DNA of 33,898 nt. Source: Gammaproteobacteria bacterium. Lineage in GTDB: Bacteria > Pseudomonadota > Gammaproteobacteria > Pseudomonadales > Pseudohongiellaceae. The first letter of the stretch is position 1. Every line of letters starts with the position of its first letter. The position numbers and the translations under genes are program-made. Shown here one piece after another: positions 17,879-26,470 of the stretch. Where the stretch lies: positions 1 through 33,898 of the forward strand of contig PALV01000007.1 in assembly GCA_002706685.1 (NCBI GenBank), written 5' to 3'. The notes below the pieces were generated by a model, which saw only the letters and a program-made list of their open reading frames with translations, had not been told where the DNA came from and searched no databases.

Positions 17879-20800
17879 ATGGCACACAACACGAACCCCA
17901 ACGCATGGATCGCCATTGATCATGGCCTCGGTACTGATCGCAGGCTGACCCACCATATCCTCGTTCTGAAGGGCGACCATTCTCTGTATAGGGCTATCGA
18001 GGAGGATGACTGGGTTCTGGTTCTGAACCCCGTTGGTAGCATCACCCGTGTCGGGCGAGTGCTGCGGATTCGTTCCGATCTTGAGACCACCACGCTCTAT
18101 TTCGACCGACTGCTCTCGGTCACCGACCCAGTCTCAATCGGCCTCACTGCACTCACGCCACCGTCTTCTGGAAGTATTGGTCGGGTACAGTGGACCGATT
18201 TCGTCGAAGCCCTGCCCAAGGCTTTGCACAAGACCATCGCAGACGTGCCGACGGTCGGTTCCGACGCCCGTTCACCCCAGCATCAGCAGGAACTCGCCTA
18301 CATCCGCGAATTGCTGCAACTGGCCGTGATGGACGATCTGCTCGGTCCGGCTGGCGGTCCTCATGAGCGTATCGTCGACATGGGTGTGCGTGGTCGCTAT
18401 CTGGTGGGCAAGCTCGCTCCGCGTGAGGCAGCACAGGGCGGCATCGAAGGGCTCGAAGGGCCACTGGCAAACGACGAGGTCGAAGAGCCCACCGACCCGA
18501 AGGCGCCCGGCCAGCATGAACCCGGTGCGGAGTTCGGCACGGCGACGGGGCGTGTCGAGCCCGAATCCGATGCGGCAGACGAGATCGACGCGGCCAGCAA
18601 TCAGTCTCTGGTGCCAAGCAGCCTCGGCATGACCTTTTGTGTGGCTGGCGACGCCGAGCGAATCGAGATCGAGGTGCGCTGGGGTCGCTATGAGCGCAGC
18701 GACGAGCACGAGATCTACCGCACCCGCAAGAACAAGGAAACCGGCGCCGAGGAGCAGACCAAGGCGAAGGTATGGCAGCGCATCCCGTGCGGCGGCAAGC
18801 TGGTGCTGCCGCTCACCGAGGGCGTGATCCCCCATCAAGCGCCAGACAAGAGCTATCCCGAAGTGCGGGTGCAAGGCTCCGTGCGTGCCAAGAACGCGAA
18901 TGGTGACCGCCTGGTGACACTCTTCCTGGTCAATGCACAGGAGGAACCCGAGACCAACCGCGATTCCGCCTGGGTGTTCCAGCCGGAGCTGATCGTTCGA
19001 TCGGAAGCAGAAGCTCCCAAGCGCGCCGTCTTCCGTCGCCGCCCCGTACTGGATGCGGACGGCATGGACCCGGAGCGGGAGTCGCTGGAGATGATCTACC
19101 GCAACCGGGTGGAGTTCGCGGTGGGTCATGGTGTCGCCGTCCATGCCGAAACGGCGGATGACGTAACGCTGGCCACCGAGGTGCGCACCATCGTCATGCC
19201 TCAATACGAGGTGCAGGTCACCGAGACACCGGGTCTCGATCCCGCCGACCGACCGGCGATGAAGGAAATGGTGAGCAGTGGTCTGCTCGACATGCAGCGC
19301 CTCGCCACCTTGGACATCGGTCCTCTGGTCGATGCCCTGAATCTGCTGACGAAGGATTACGCCGCGTGGATCGACGAGCAGCGTGCTCGAGTTGGTGTCG
19401 ACGTGCTCGGCTACGACGCGCAGGCCCGACAGGCGATGGACCGATGCCAGGAGATCCACGCGCGTCTGCAGCAGGGCATCGATACTCTCAAGAGCGACGA
19501 GAGAGCGCTGGCAGCCTTCCGTTTCGCCAACCGGGCGATGGCCACGCAGCGCGTGCGTAGCCAATACGCCCTCGAAATCCGGCGCGGCAAGGACGTCACT
19601 GTCGAGCAGTTCGACGTGCTGAAGAACCGCAGCTGGCGCCCGTTCCAGTTGGCTTTCCTGCTGCTGTCGATCCCATCCCTGGCCGACCCCACGCACCCGG
19701 ATCGCGTGCAGCCCGTCGAAGCCCATGCCGACCTGCTGTGGTTCCCCACCGGCGGCGGCAAGACCGAGGCGTACCTGGGTGTGGCCGCCTTCACCATGGC
19801 CATTCGGCGCATGCAGGGCAATCTTGGTGGTTACGACGGCTCGCGCGGTCTGGCAGTGATCATGCGTTACACCCTGCGGCTGCTGACGCTGCAGCAGTTC
19901 CAGCGTGCCACGGCTCTGATCTGTGCGATGGAGGTGCTGCGTCGCGAGGCGCTGGCCAAGGGTGACGAATCGCTCGGCACCGAACCCTTCACCATCGGAC
20001 TGTGGGTGGGCAACAAGGTGACGCCGGGCACAACCGAGGACAGCCATCGGGCCATCGAGGACATCCGCAACCCCGGCAAGTACAACGCCGGGGCGGCCTC
20101 ACCCGCGCAACTGACCAGCTGCCCCTGGTGTGGTTCGGAAGTCGCCCCTGGGCGCGACGTAGAGGTCGACAAGGGCCGTGGGCGCACCTTCGTCTACTGC
20201 GGCGACAAGAAAGGCCGCTGCGACTTCTCGAAGGGCAAGTCCAGCAAGCTCCGTCACCCGGGCATCCCGGTGCTCGTCGTGGACGAGGAGATCTACCACC
20301 GTCCCCCGACGATGATGATCGCCACCGTGGACAAGTTCGCCATGATGGCGTGGCGGGGCCAAGTGCGCACGCTGTTCGGTCGGGTCGGCCAGGAATGCGA
20401 GCGGCACGGCCTGCTATGGCAAGGCGCGGACTGCAATGGCAACCATCAGGCAGGCAGGGGGCTTAGTGCGACCAAGGTCAAGAATATCAGCCCGATCCGA
20501 CCGCCAGATCTGATCATTCAGGACGAGTTCCACCTGATCAGTGGGCCGCTCGGCACCATGGTTGGCCTGTACGAGACGGCCGTGGACGAACTGTGCGGCT
20601 GGAAGTTTGGCGATCGTATGGTCAAGCCGAAGATCATCGCGTCGACCGCCACGGTGCGTAAGGCCCGCGAGCAAGTGAACAACGTCTTCATGCGCCAAGT
20701 GTCGGTGTTCCCGCCTCATGGGCTGGACGTGGAGGACAACTACTTCTCTGTCCAACGACCCATCGAGGACAAGCCGGGACGGCGCTACCTCGGGGTCTGC

Positions 20801-21904
20801 TCTCCCGGAAGTTCACGACCTGCGATGCTGATTCGCGTCTACACGGCATTCCTGACCGCTGCTCAGGCGTTGTTCGACCGCTTCGGCGAGCCCGCAGACC
20901 CCTATATGACCATGGTCGGCTACTTCAACTCGCTGCGAGAGCTGGGGGGTATGAAGCGCTTGGCCGAGGACGACGTGCAGACGCGTTCCTACCGGGTGCA
21001 GATGAGCATGGTCGAGCGCCCCGCGCTGGCGCAACGCAGCGTCAGCAATATTCGCGAGCTGACCTCACGAGTCTCCAGCCAGGACATCCCAAAGTACCTC
21101 GACAACCTCGAGGTGAAGTTCAAATCCGAGTTCGATGCCGTAGCCGGCAAATACGTGACCAAGTGGCAAGAGGGCGACACCCGGGCGATCGACGTGGTGC
21201 TGGCCACCAACATGCTGTCGGTGGGAGTCGACGTCAATCGGCTGGGACTGATGGCGGTCAACGGTCAACCCAAGGGCACGGCGGAGTACATCCAGGCCAC
21301 CAGCCGGGTGGGACGTTCTTTCCCCGGCTTGGTCTGCACCGTGCTCACATGGGCACGGCCACGCGACCTCTCGCACTACGAAACCTTCGAGCACTACCAC
21401 GCCACCTTCTACAAGCACGTCGAAGCGCAGTCGGTGACACCCTTCTCGCCGCGCGCGATGGACCGTGGCCTGACCGGCTCGCTACTGAGCCTGATGCGCC
21501 TGGAGAACGATTCGTTCAGCCCCAACGAGGGTGCGGGCAAGCTGGACAAGTCAGACCAGACCGAGATCACCGATGCCATCGATGTGCTCGTCAAACGAGC
21601 CTGGAACGTCAGCGAGCTGTCCAGCACCAAGAGCCTGGCCGAACAGGAACTCAAGGAGCGTGCGGATGAATGGGCCAAGGAAGTGGGCAAAGGCGGTCGC
21701 ATTCTGGCCTATGAGAAGCGCGGCCCCGAGAAGGACAAGACCGTTGCATTGATCAGGTCACCGGGCATCCAGGCCTGGGACAACTGGACCGTGCCCATGT
21801 CGATGCGTGAGGTGGAGCCCGGTGTGCGCTTGATCATGAATACCAGCCACATCTCGGACGACCACGATTGGAAGCCTCGTCCCGCGACGAAGGATGAGGA
21901 TTGA
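17879..21904 (+). CDS. drmA: DrmA, helicase-domain core protein of DISARM
   Basis: The 1341-residue SF2 helicase has Walker A LWFPTGGGKTEAYLG (about residues 620-634), a DEFH box in IIQDEFHLISG (about 880), STATV, and the late motifs VLATNMLSVGVDV and ATSRVGR (about 1103 and 1141). A zinc ribbon-like insert CPWCGS...YCGDKKGRC (about 748-781) lies between the lobes. DrmA pairs with DrmB to form the DNA-binding, translocating core that recognises incoming phage DNA with exposed 5' ends. The region around residues 200-240 is acidic and low complexity. It starts 11 bp after the GHKL-TIR gene. Its last bases overlap a possible TTG of drmB, giving tight coupling. It is GC-rich throughout. Confidence 0.94.
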   Translation: MAHNTNPNAWIAIDHGLGTDRRLTHHILVLKGDHSLYRAIEEDDWVLVLNPVGSITRVGRVLRIRSDLETTTLYFDRLLSVTDPVSIGLTALTPPSSGSIGRVQWTDFVEALPKALHKTIADVPTVGSDARSPQHQQELAYIRELLQLAVMDDLLGPAGGPHERIVDMGVRGRYLVGKLAPREAAQGGIEGLEGPLANDEVEEPTDPKAPGQHEPGAEFGTATGRVEPESDAADEIDAASNQSLVPSSLGMTFCVAGDAERIEIEVRWGRYERSDEHEIYRTRKNKETGAEEQTKAKVWQRIPCGGKLVLPLTEGVIPHQAPDKSYPEVRVQGSVRAKNANGDRLVTLFLVNAQEEPETNRDSAWVFQPELIVRSEAEAPKRAVFRRRPVLDADGMDPERESLEMIYRNRVEFAVGHGVAVHAETADDVTLATEVRTIVMPQYEVQVTETPGLDPADRPAMKEMVSSGLLDMQRLATLDIGPLVDALNLLTKDYAAWIDEQRARVGVDVLGYDAQARQAMDRCQEIHARLQQGIDTLKSDERALAAFRFANRAMATQRVRSQYALEIRRGKDVTVEQFDVLKNRSWRPFQLAFLLLSIPSLADPTHPDRVQPVEAHADLLWFPTGGGKTEAYLGVAAFTMAIRRMQGNLGGYDGSRGLAVIMRYTLRLLTLQQFQRATALICAMEVLRREALAKGDESLGTEPFTIGLWVGNKVTPGTTEDSHRAIEDIRNPGKYNAGAASPAQLTSCPWCGSEVAPGRDVEVDKGRGRTFVYCGDKKGRCDFSKGKSSKLRHPGIPVLVVDEEIYHRPPTMMIATVDKFAMMAWRGQVRTLFGRVGQECERHGLLWQGADCNGNHQAGRGLSATKVKNISPIRPPDLIIQDEFHLISGPLGTMVGLYETAVDELCGWKFGDRMVKPKIIASTATVRKAREQVNNVFMRQVSVFPPHGLDVEDNYFSVQRPIEDKPGRRYLGVCSPGSSRPAMLIRVYTAFLTAAQALFDRFGEPADPYMTMVGYFNSLRELGGMKRLAEDDVQTRSYRVQMSMVERPALAQRSVSNIRELTSRVSSQDIPKYLDNLEVKFKSEFDAVAGKYVTKWQEGDTRAIDVVLATNMLSVGVDVNRLGLMAVNGQPKGTAEYIQATSRVGRSFPGLVCTVLTWARPRDLSHYETFEHYHATFYKHVEAQSVTPFSPRAMDRGLTGSLLSLMRLENDSFSPNEGAGKLDKSDQTEITDAIDVLVKRAWNVSELSSTKSLAEQELKERADEWAKEVGKGGRILAYEKRGPEKDKTVALIRSPGIQAWDNWTVPMSMREVEPGVRLIMNTSHISDDHDWKPRPATKDED

Positions 21905-21906
21905 AC

Positions 21907-23766
21907 ATGACGACGACCAATAAGACTCCAGTCGGAGAAGTCAGACCCAGCCAGTTGCTCTGGACCTACGGGCCAGGGGCGTTGATCGACCTGCCGAGCC
22001 TGTCCGTCGTGACGCTCGGCATCGACCGATGGGAGAAGGACCGCTGCCAACCAATCCAGGAAGCCAGACTGCTGGCCGCTGTCCGGAAGGTGCTTGGAGC
22101 ACAGGTCGAGAACCTGCGGATGCCGCCGTTCCAGAAAAGCGAGCTCGTCGATGTCTGGTCGGCCGAGGCCAACATCGGCGTTCCCGTTCGGCCGTTCCCG
22201 CGTTGGATGCGCTGCGTGAAATGCGGCCTGCTGTCCCCCTTCGATGCCGGACTGTTCGAGATCAAGGAGAACCGTTTCAGGCCCGAGCGAACCCGGTTCG
22301 TCCATAAAGGATGTCGGGGTTCGAAGGGCGATCAACCCGCCAAGGACGCCGATGCCGTACCGGCACGCTTCCTGTTGGCCTGCCGCGACGGCCACCTGGA
22401 CGACTTCCCTTGGCACTACTTCGTCCACGGCGGCAACAGTTCCTGTAAGGGCACGCTGCGCTTCTTCGAGAGCGGCGCCTCGTTGCAGACCGAGAACCTG
22501 TGGGCGAAGTGCGATGCCTGTGGTGCTTCGAGGAGCATGGCACACGCCTTCGGCAAGGCCGGGAAAGAGAATTTGCCGGGGTGTCGCGGACGACATCCCC
22601 ACCTCGATCACTTCGACAACGAATGCGACGAGGAAGCGCGGGCGGTTCTGTTGGGCGCCACGAACAGTTGGTTCCCGATCACACTTTCGGCGCTCGCCAT
22701 TCCCCAGACCAAGGACCCACTCAGTCAGCTGATCCAGGATGGCTGGGAGTTCTTCGAGGAACTGGAGTCCGAAGCCGAAGTGTCGGTGACGGTGAAGACC
22801 TTGAAGAAGACCGGGGCACTGCCAGGGATCGACAAATATCCAGCGGCGGCGATCTGGTCGGCCATCGAGGCGCACCGTGCTGGTGGCGGACAGGAAGTCG
22901 TGGGTGAGGCGGACATCAAGGGCCCCGAGTGGGACGTGCTGACAGAGGCGAACCCACCCACGGACTACCCGCACTTCATGAGCAAGAAGGTCGGTACGCC
23001 ACCGGCCTTTGCAAAGCACATCAGCAGAGTGCTGCTTCTGGAGCGACTGCGCGAGGTCAATGCCTTGCTCGGTTTCACTCGCGTGGAGGCGCCCGAAGAA
23101 ACGGGTGACCCGAACGAACGGCCCCAGATGGCCAACCTCTCACGAGGCAAACCGGACTGGGTTCCTGCAAACCAGGTGCATGGTGAGGGTATCTTCATCC
23201 AGTTCGACGAGCAGGCGCTCGTCGCTTGGGAAGCACTGCCGGCCGTCGAACAGATCGACAAGATGCTCCGAGGCGGCCACAGGGGATGGCGCAATTCACG
23301 TCATCTCGATCCTGACGAAGGCTACCCCGGCATTCGCTACGCCATGCTCCACACACTCTCGCACCTGCTGATTCGTGAGCTGGCGTTGGAGTGCGGCTAC
23401 AACGCAGCGAGTATCCGCGAGCGCATCTATGCCGACACCTCGGGCGGAAGTCCACAGGCCGGTATCCTCATCTACACGGCAGCAGCGGATTCTGATGGAA
23501 CGCTGGGCGGTCTCGTCGATCTCGGCAAGCCGGAGAATCTGGGTCGCCTATTGGAACAAGCCTTGAATCGTTCGAAGATCTGCTCCTCTGACCCGCTCTG
23601 CTCCGAGCACGATCCCGAGAAAGATCGCTCACTTCATGCGGCGGCGTGCCACGCTTGTAGCCTGGTGGCCGAGACCTCCTGCGAGCGCGGCAATCGCTAC
23701 TTGGATCGATCATTGCTGGTTCCGACCCTGGAACGCATCGACGCGGCCTTCTTCAAGGGCTTGTGA
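21907..23766 (+). CDS. drmB: DrmB, DUF1998-domain core protein of DISARM
   Basis: The 619-residue protein begins with a segment around GEVRPSQLLWTYGPGALIDLP that is typical of DrmB. Cys pairs CVKC (about residue 101) and CDAC (about 200) may bind zinc. The C-terminal DUF1998 region has HTLSHLLIRELALECGY, GILIYTAAADSDGTLGGLV and the Cys-rich CSSDPLCSEH...ACHACSLVAETSCERGN. DrmB binds DrmA and is essential for DISARM. ATG 21907 was chosen because GAGGA lies 6 bases upstream. An upstream TTG at 21901 overlaps the drmA stop. drmC follows after 1 bp. Confidence 0.94.
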   Translation: MTTTNKTPVGEVRPSQLLWTYGPGALIDLPSLSVVTLGIDRWEKDRCQPIQEARLLAAVRKVLGAQVENLRMPPFQKSELVDVWSAEANIGVPVRPFPRWMRCVKCGLLSPFDAGLFEIKENRFRPERTRFVHKGCRGSKGDQPAKDADAVPARFLLACRDGHLDDFPWHYFVHGGNSSCKGTLRFFESGASLQTENLWAKCDACGASRSMAHAFGKAGKENLPGCRGRHPHLDHFDNECDEEARAVLLGATNSWFPITLSALAIPQTKDPLSQLIQDGWEFFEELESEAEVSVTVKTLKKTGALPGIDKYPAAAIWSAIEAHRAGGGQEVVGEADIKGPEWDVLTEANPPTDYPHFMSKKVGTPPAFAKHISRVLLLERLREVNALLGFTRVEAPEETGDPNERPQMANLSRGKPDWVPANQVHGEGIFIQFDEQALVAWEALPAVEQIDKMLRGGHRGWRNSRHLDPDEGYPGIRYAMLHTLSHLLIRELALECGYNAASIRERIYADTSGGSPQAGILIYTAAADSDGTLGGLVDLGKPENLGRLLEQALNRSKICSSDPLCSEHDPEKDRSLHAAACHACSLVAETSCERGNRYLDRSLLVPTLERIDAAFFKGL

Positions 23767-23767
23767 C

Positions 23768-24529
23768 ATGGAGAAGCTCTTGGATGCAGTCGCAGCCGTG
23801 GTCTGTCTGGTATCTCCAGAGAAGGTCCAGGCCATAGCCAGCCGGATTCGTCGGACTGATGCCGTCAAAGCAGCCGGTGCACTGTCGGGCGTAGTCAGCA
23901 CCCCCGTTGCTGCTGAGGTTGTGGATCAGCTCATCGATGCTTGGCGAAGCACCTCTGTCAGCGCCGAGGAACTGGCATCGATGCTGCTCGCCGCCGGCCA
24001 TGTCTTCACCAAGGCGACGAATCAACAATCCACCGAACTCGTGTGGACGGGGCCGACGACACCCTTCGTCTCGGCACGACGAACCGAGCAGGCGCTACTG
24101 CAGGTCATCAACGCCGCTGAGCAGACCCTGTTCATCACCAGCTTCGTTGCCTATGACGTATCGACCATCGTCAATGCACTGAATGCGGCAATTGATCGCG
24201 GAGTGGTCATCTCCATGCTGCTCGAATTGTCTCAGGACCACGGCGGCAGCATCACCTTCGATGCTATCGGCAAGATGAGGACGCTGGTCCCCGCCGCCAG
24301 ACTCTATGCCTGGCGAGACAAGGCCGATCCTTTCTCCGAAGGGCGCGTCCACGCCAAAGTTGCGGTTGCCGATGGGAAGGTGTGTTTTATCACTAGCGCG
24401 AATCTTACCGGGCACGCGATGGAGAAAAACATGGAGGCTGGAGTTTTGATTACAGGGGGATCAGTACCGAGTATGTTAGAGCATCATCTAAGGTCGCTAG
24501 TTGACACTGCAATAGTTCAAGCATGTTGA
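23768..24529 (+). CDS. drmC: DrmC, phospholipase D-family protein of DISARM
   Basis: The 253-residue PLD-superfamily protein has a single HKD motif, VHAKVAVADGKVCFITSANLT (H and K near residues 194-196) followed by the conserved Asn and a downstream EAGVLI, as in PLD nucleases. A single HKD implies dimerisation. DrmC is the third common DISARM protein and is reported as dispensable for protection in some systems. ATG 23768 begins 1 bp after the drmB stop. The longer open frame starting at 23636 lies inside drmB and is not used. The last 45 codons turn AT-rich from about 24385, unlike the GC-rich body. Confidence 0.92.
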   Translation: MEKLLDAVAAVVCLVSPEKVQAIASRIRRTDAVKAAGALSGVVSTPVAAEVVDQLIDAWRSTSVSAEELASMLLAAGHVFTKATNQQSTELVWTGPTTPFVSARRTEQALLQVINAAEQTLFITSFVAYDVSTIVNALNAAIDRGVVISMLLELSQDHGGSITFDAIGKMRTLVPAARLYAWRDKADPFSEGRVHAKVAVADGKVCFITSANLTGHAMEKNMEAGVLITGGSVPSMLEHHLRSLVDTAIVQAC

Positions 24530-24873
24530 AAAATTAAGGCGTGGTCGAGGCGAACACAAGTTGCCATTTTATTGTCTGTTTCACCCCATCAGCCCTAGAC
24601 GTCGCCTGTAAATTATTCAGTGACAATTATTTAGACCTTGAGCCGGACAAGATAGTTTAAGCTGGATAGGGGCCTTTAATTTACAAAAAACAGAGTAAAC
24701 ATTGGAAATAATAAGAGTAAAGAATGGTTCTGGCGGGCTATCGCGTAATTTTCTGAGCCATATTGACACTCAATAACAGACAATTATTGTCGCTTACTAA
24801 AGTGTCCGGTTCCATTAGACCAGAACAGTTCTTGGGACATTGGTTTGGGGATACGGTCACACTAGTTTTCAAC
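24530..24873. other. Non-coding AT-rich gap with candidate Tn7-like left-end motifs
   Basis: No convincing gene lies here. GACAATTATT occurs twice (24622-24631 and 24779-24788), CCGGACA (24643-24649) is inverted as TGTCCGG (24803-24809), and GACACT/AGTGTC flank the second copy (24765-24770, 24801-24806). This is the side where the far end of a Tn7-like element would be expected, and clustered short repeats are typical of TnsB sites. The terminal TGT...ACA cannot be fixed, so this is tentative. Confidence 0.3.
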
Positions 24874-24943
24874 ACATAACAAGCCTCCAAACTGACGCCA
24901 AAAAGCTACGCGTTTTTGTGTTACTCGCTGCGCTCAGCCAATA
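24874..24943 (-). other. attC-like remnant related to the IS21-interrupted site
   Basis: It opens with ACATAAC (24874-24880), the same box as attC-like site 4. The stretch 24915-24943 (TTTGTGTTACTCGCTG then CGCTCAGCCAATA) matches the reverse complement of 2507-2478 with only a one-base gap and two substitutions by eye. A matching right arm was not found, so it looks incomplete. Orientation is given from the hairpin match. Confidence 0.4.
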
Positions 24944-25077
24944 GATCCGACTATAGCGCAGCCGAAGCCAGCGTCGGAGCACTTCATCGAAGAAGTTGTT
25001 GATGGCCGCATAAAATTTCTACGAATAATTGCCCCTTAAAATGGGGGTATTACATGAGCAAACTGAGGGAAATAGCA

Positions 25078-25473
25078 ATGAATAACAATGACCTGATCAG
25101 CCGATTCAAAACTGAGGTATTGGAAACTGGCCCAGAGAGCACACTGCCATGCAATTTACGTGACGAATGGTTGGATGTTCTGTTAATGCAGGCAGACGAA
25201 ATGGCAAATTTGGAAGAGTTGGACAACGAAGACGACAGTCCGGTCTGTACAGAGCTTCTGGCTGCAGTTCTCCATATCCATATGGTCAAGAATGGGTTCG
25301 AAAAGGTCTCGCTTGAGGAGTCTGAGCTGATGCATACGATGGAGCTGTACGCTATAGAGCTAGGTATGGAAAAGGTGAGCAGGAATACGGAATTTCAGTG
25401 TGAGCCGGCAACACTTGAAACCATATTCACCAACCGAGGGGTTGCTATGAGTACACGGCGATGTCGACAGTGA
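25078..25473 (+). CDS. Hypothetical acidic protein, 131 residues
   Basis: It begins MNNNDLISRFKTEVLETG and is acidic in its middle (MANLEELDNEDDSPV), ending in a basic MSTRRCRQ. No family is recognised, and there is no signal peptide or membrane helix. ATG 25078 has GAGGGA 7 bases upstream. ATG 25054, eight codons earlier, has GGGGG 6 bases upstream and is also possible (139 residues). It stands alone between the attC-like remnant and the dyad repeats and could be a cassette gene or a small regulator. Confidence 0.55.
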   Translation: MNNNDLISRFKTEVLETGPESTLPCNLRDEWLDVLLMQADEMANLEELDNEDDSPVCTELLAAVLHIHMVKNGFEKVSLEESELMHTMELYAIELGMEKVSRNTEFQCEPATLETIFTNRGVAMSTRRCRQ

Positions 25474-25501
25474 TCCTGCATTTCATCGGGAAGCTGACCA
25501 T

Positions 25502-25637
25502 AAAGTTACCAACTTTCTTGTATGGAATTTTCACATTACATACCCTAAGCATCTCAAAAGTTACCAACTTTATTTTTTCACCATGCTAGTTTTTAACGGT
25601 AAAACAAGGCCTAGAGGGACTTTTAGTTACCAACTTT
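25502..25637. repeat. Three copies of a 15-bp dyad (AAAGTTACCAACTTT)
   Basis: Copies are at 25502-25516, 25557-25571 and 25623-25637. The first two are identical. The third is TTAGTTACCAACTTT. Each is a perfect or near-perfect inverted repeat (AAAGTT-ACC-AACTTT). Start-to-start distances are 55 and 66 bp. They lie in the 365-bp gap between the small acidic protein and the sigma factor gene and may be operators for a dimeric regulator. Confidence 0.75.
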
Positions 25638-25664
25638 ATTGTTTAACTACACATATGGCTAATT

Positions 25665-25728
25665 GTTTTTGTTTCGCTCTGAGACATTTCAGTGACTGGT
25701 GACAGTACTGGTAGAGCGAAACAAAAAC
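25665..25728. repeat. Long hairpin with perfect 16-bp arms
   Basis: GTTTTTGTTTCGCTCT (25665-25680) is repeated in inverted form as AGAGCGAAACAAAAAC (25713-25728) around a 32-nt loop. It could be a bidirectional terminator, because each arm gives a T-run on one strand. It could also be a regulatory structure ahead of the sigma operon. It is well outside any gene. Confidence 0.7.
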
Positions 25729-25838
25729 ATACCTTCCGGGGCATGGCTTTTGTGACGATCGTATCGTAACATCGGGAGTTCCTACCTGCTTTAACCAATT
25801 GTTATTGTTTGGATAAAGTAGTCTGATGGCCATAGCCA

Positions 25839-26438
25839 TTGTACAACCACCTGGTGGACCGATACGTGCAATCTAACCAAGATAGCGCTGAAGAAATAGC
25901 CACGGCCATTAGCCGGGGAGACAGCCAGGCAGAAACCCTGCTTGTTGAGCGTTATTACCGGATAGTGTTGTACATTCTGAAAAAACGGGTTCAGGATGAG
26001 AATCAGGCGCGCGACCTCTGTCAGGAGACGTTTCGCATTACGCTGGAACGCTTGCGGTCAGAACCATTGTCGGAGCCGGATAAATTACCTGCATTTCTAC
26101 ATAGTGTGGCAACCAAGCTTTGCATCGCCGACAGTCGAAAGGCGGCAAGAAGACAGACTTATACGGACAGCGACTTTATTGACCAATTCGCTGACCAGAA
26201 TGCGGACCAGTTTACACAGCTAGACCGTGAGAGAGCAGCGGCTGCCGTCAGGGCACTGCTCGACGAACTGGATAACGAGCGCGATCAGAGGATACTGAGG
26301 CGCTATTACATAGATGAACTGGACAAACAGATTATCTGCGACGAACTGTCATTGAGTCACCGTCACTTTGACAAAGTGATATCAAGGGCAAGAACTCGTT
26401 TCAAAGAGCTGATTGAGACCAGAGGCCAGATTAGTTAG
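25839..26438 (+). CDS. ECF-like RNA polymerase sigma factor
   Basis: A protein of up to 199 residues with sigma-70 region 2 (AETLLVERYYRIVLYILKKRV...ARDLCQETFRITLERLR, about residues 32-78) and region 4 (QRILRRYYIDELDKQIICDELSLSHRHFDKVISRARTRFKELI, about 150-192). There is no region 3, as in the ECF group. It would direct polymerase to a specific promoter set, probably including its own operon. The start is uncertain: TTG 25839 is the longest reading, GTG at 25854 or 25866 is also possible, and none has a clear ribosome site. An anti-sigma-like gene follows after 32 bp. The dyads and hairpin lie upstream. Confidence 0.85.
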   Translation: MYNHLVDRYVQSNQDSAEEIATAISRGDSQAETLLVERYYRIVLYILKKRVQDENQARDLCQETFRITLERLRSEPLSEPDKLPAFLHSVATKLCIADSRKAARRQTYTDSDFIDQFADQNADQFTQLDRERAAAAVRALLDELDNERDQRILRRYYIDELDKQIICDELSLSHRHFDKVISRARTRFKELIETRGQIS

Positions 26439-26470
26439 CCGGCGTCAGTCAGTCCAGGAGGGTAGCGAGC

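Noticed and set aside
23636..23767. Upstream extension of the drmC frame
   Set aside because: It lies inside drmB, which is well supported there. ATG 23768 directly follows the drmB stop and gives the normal DrmC length.
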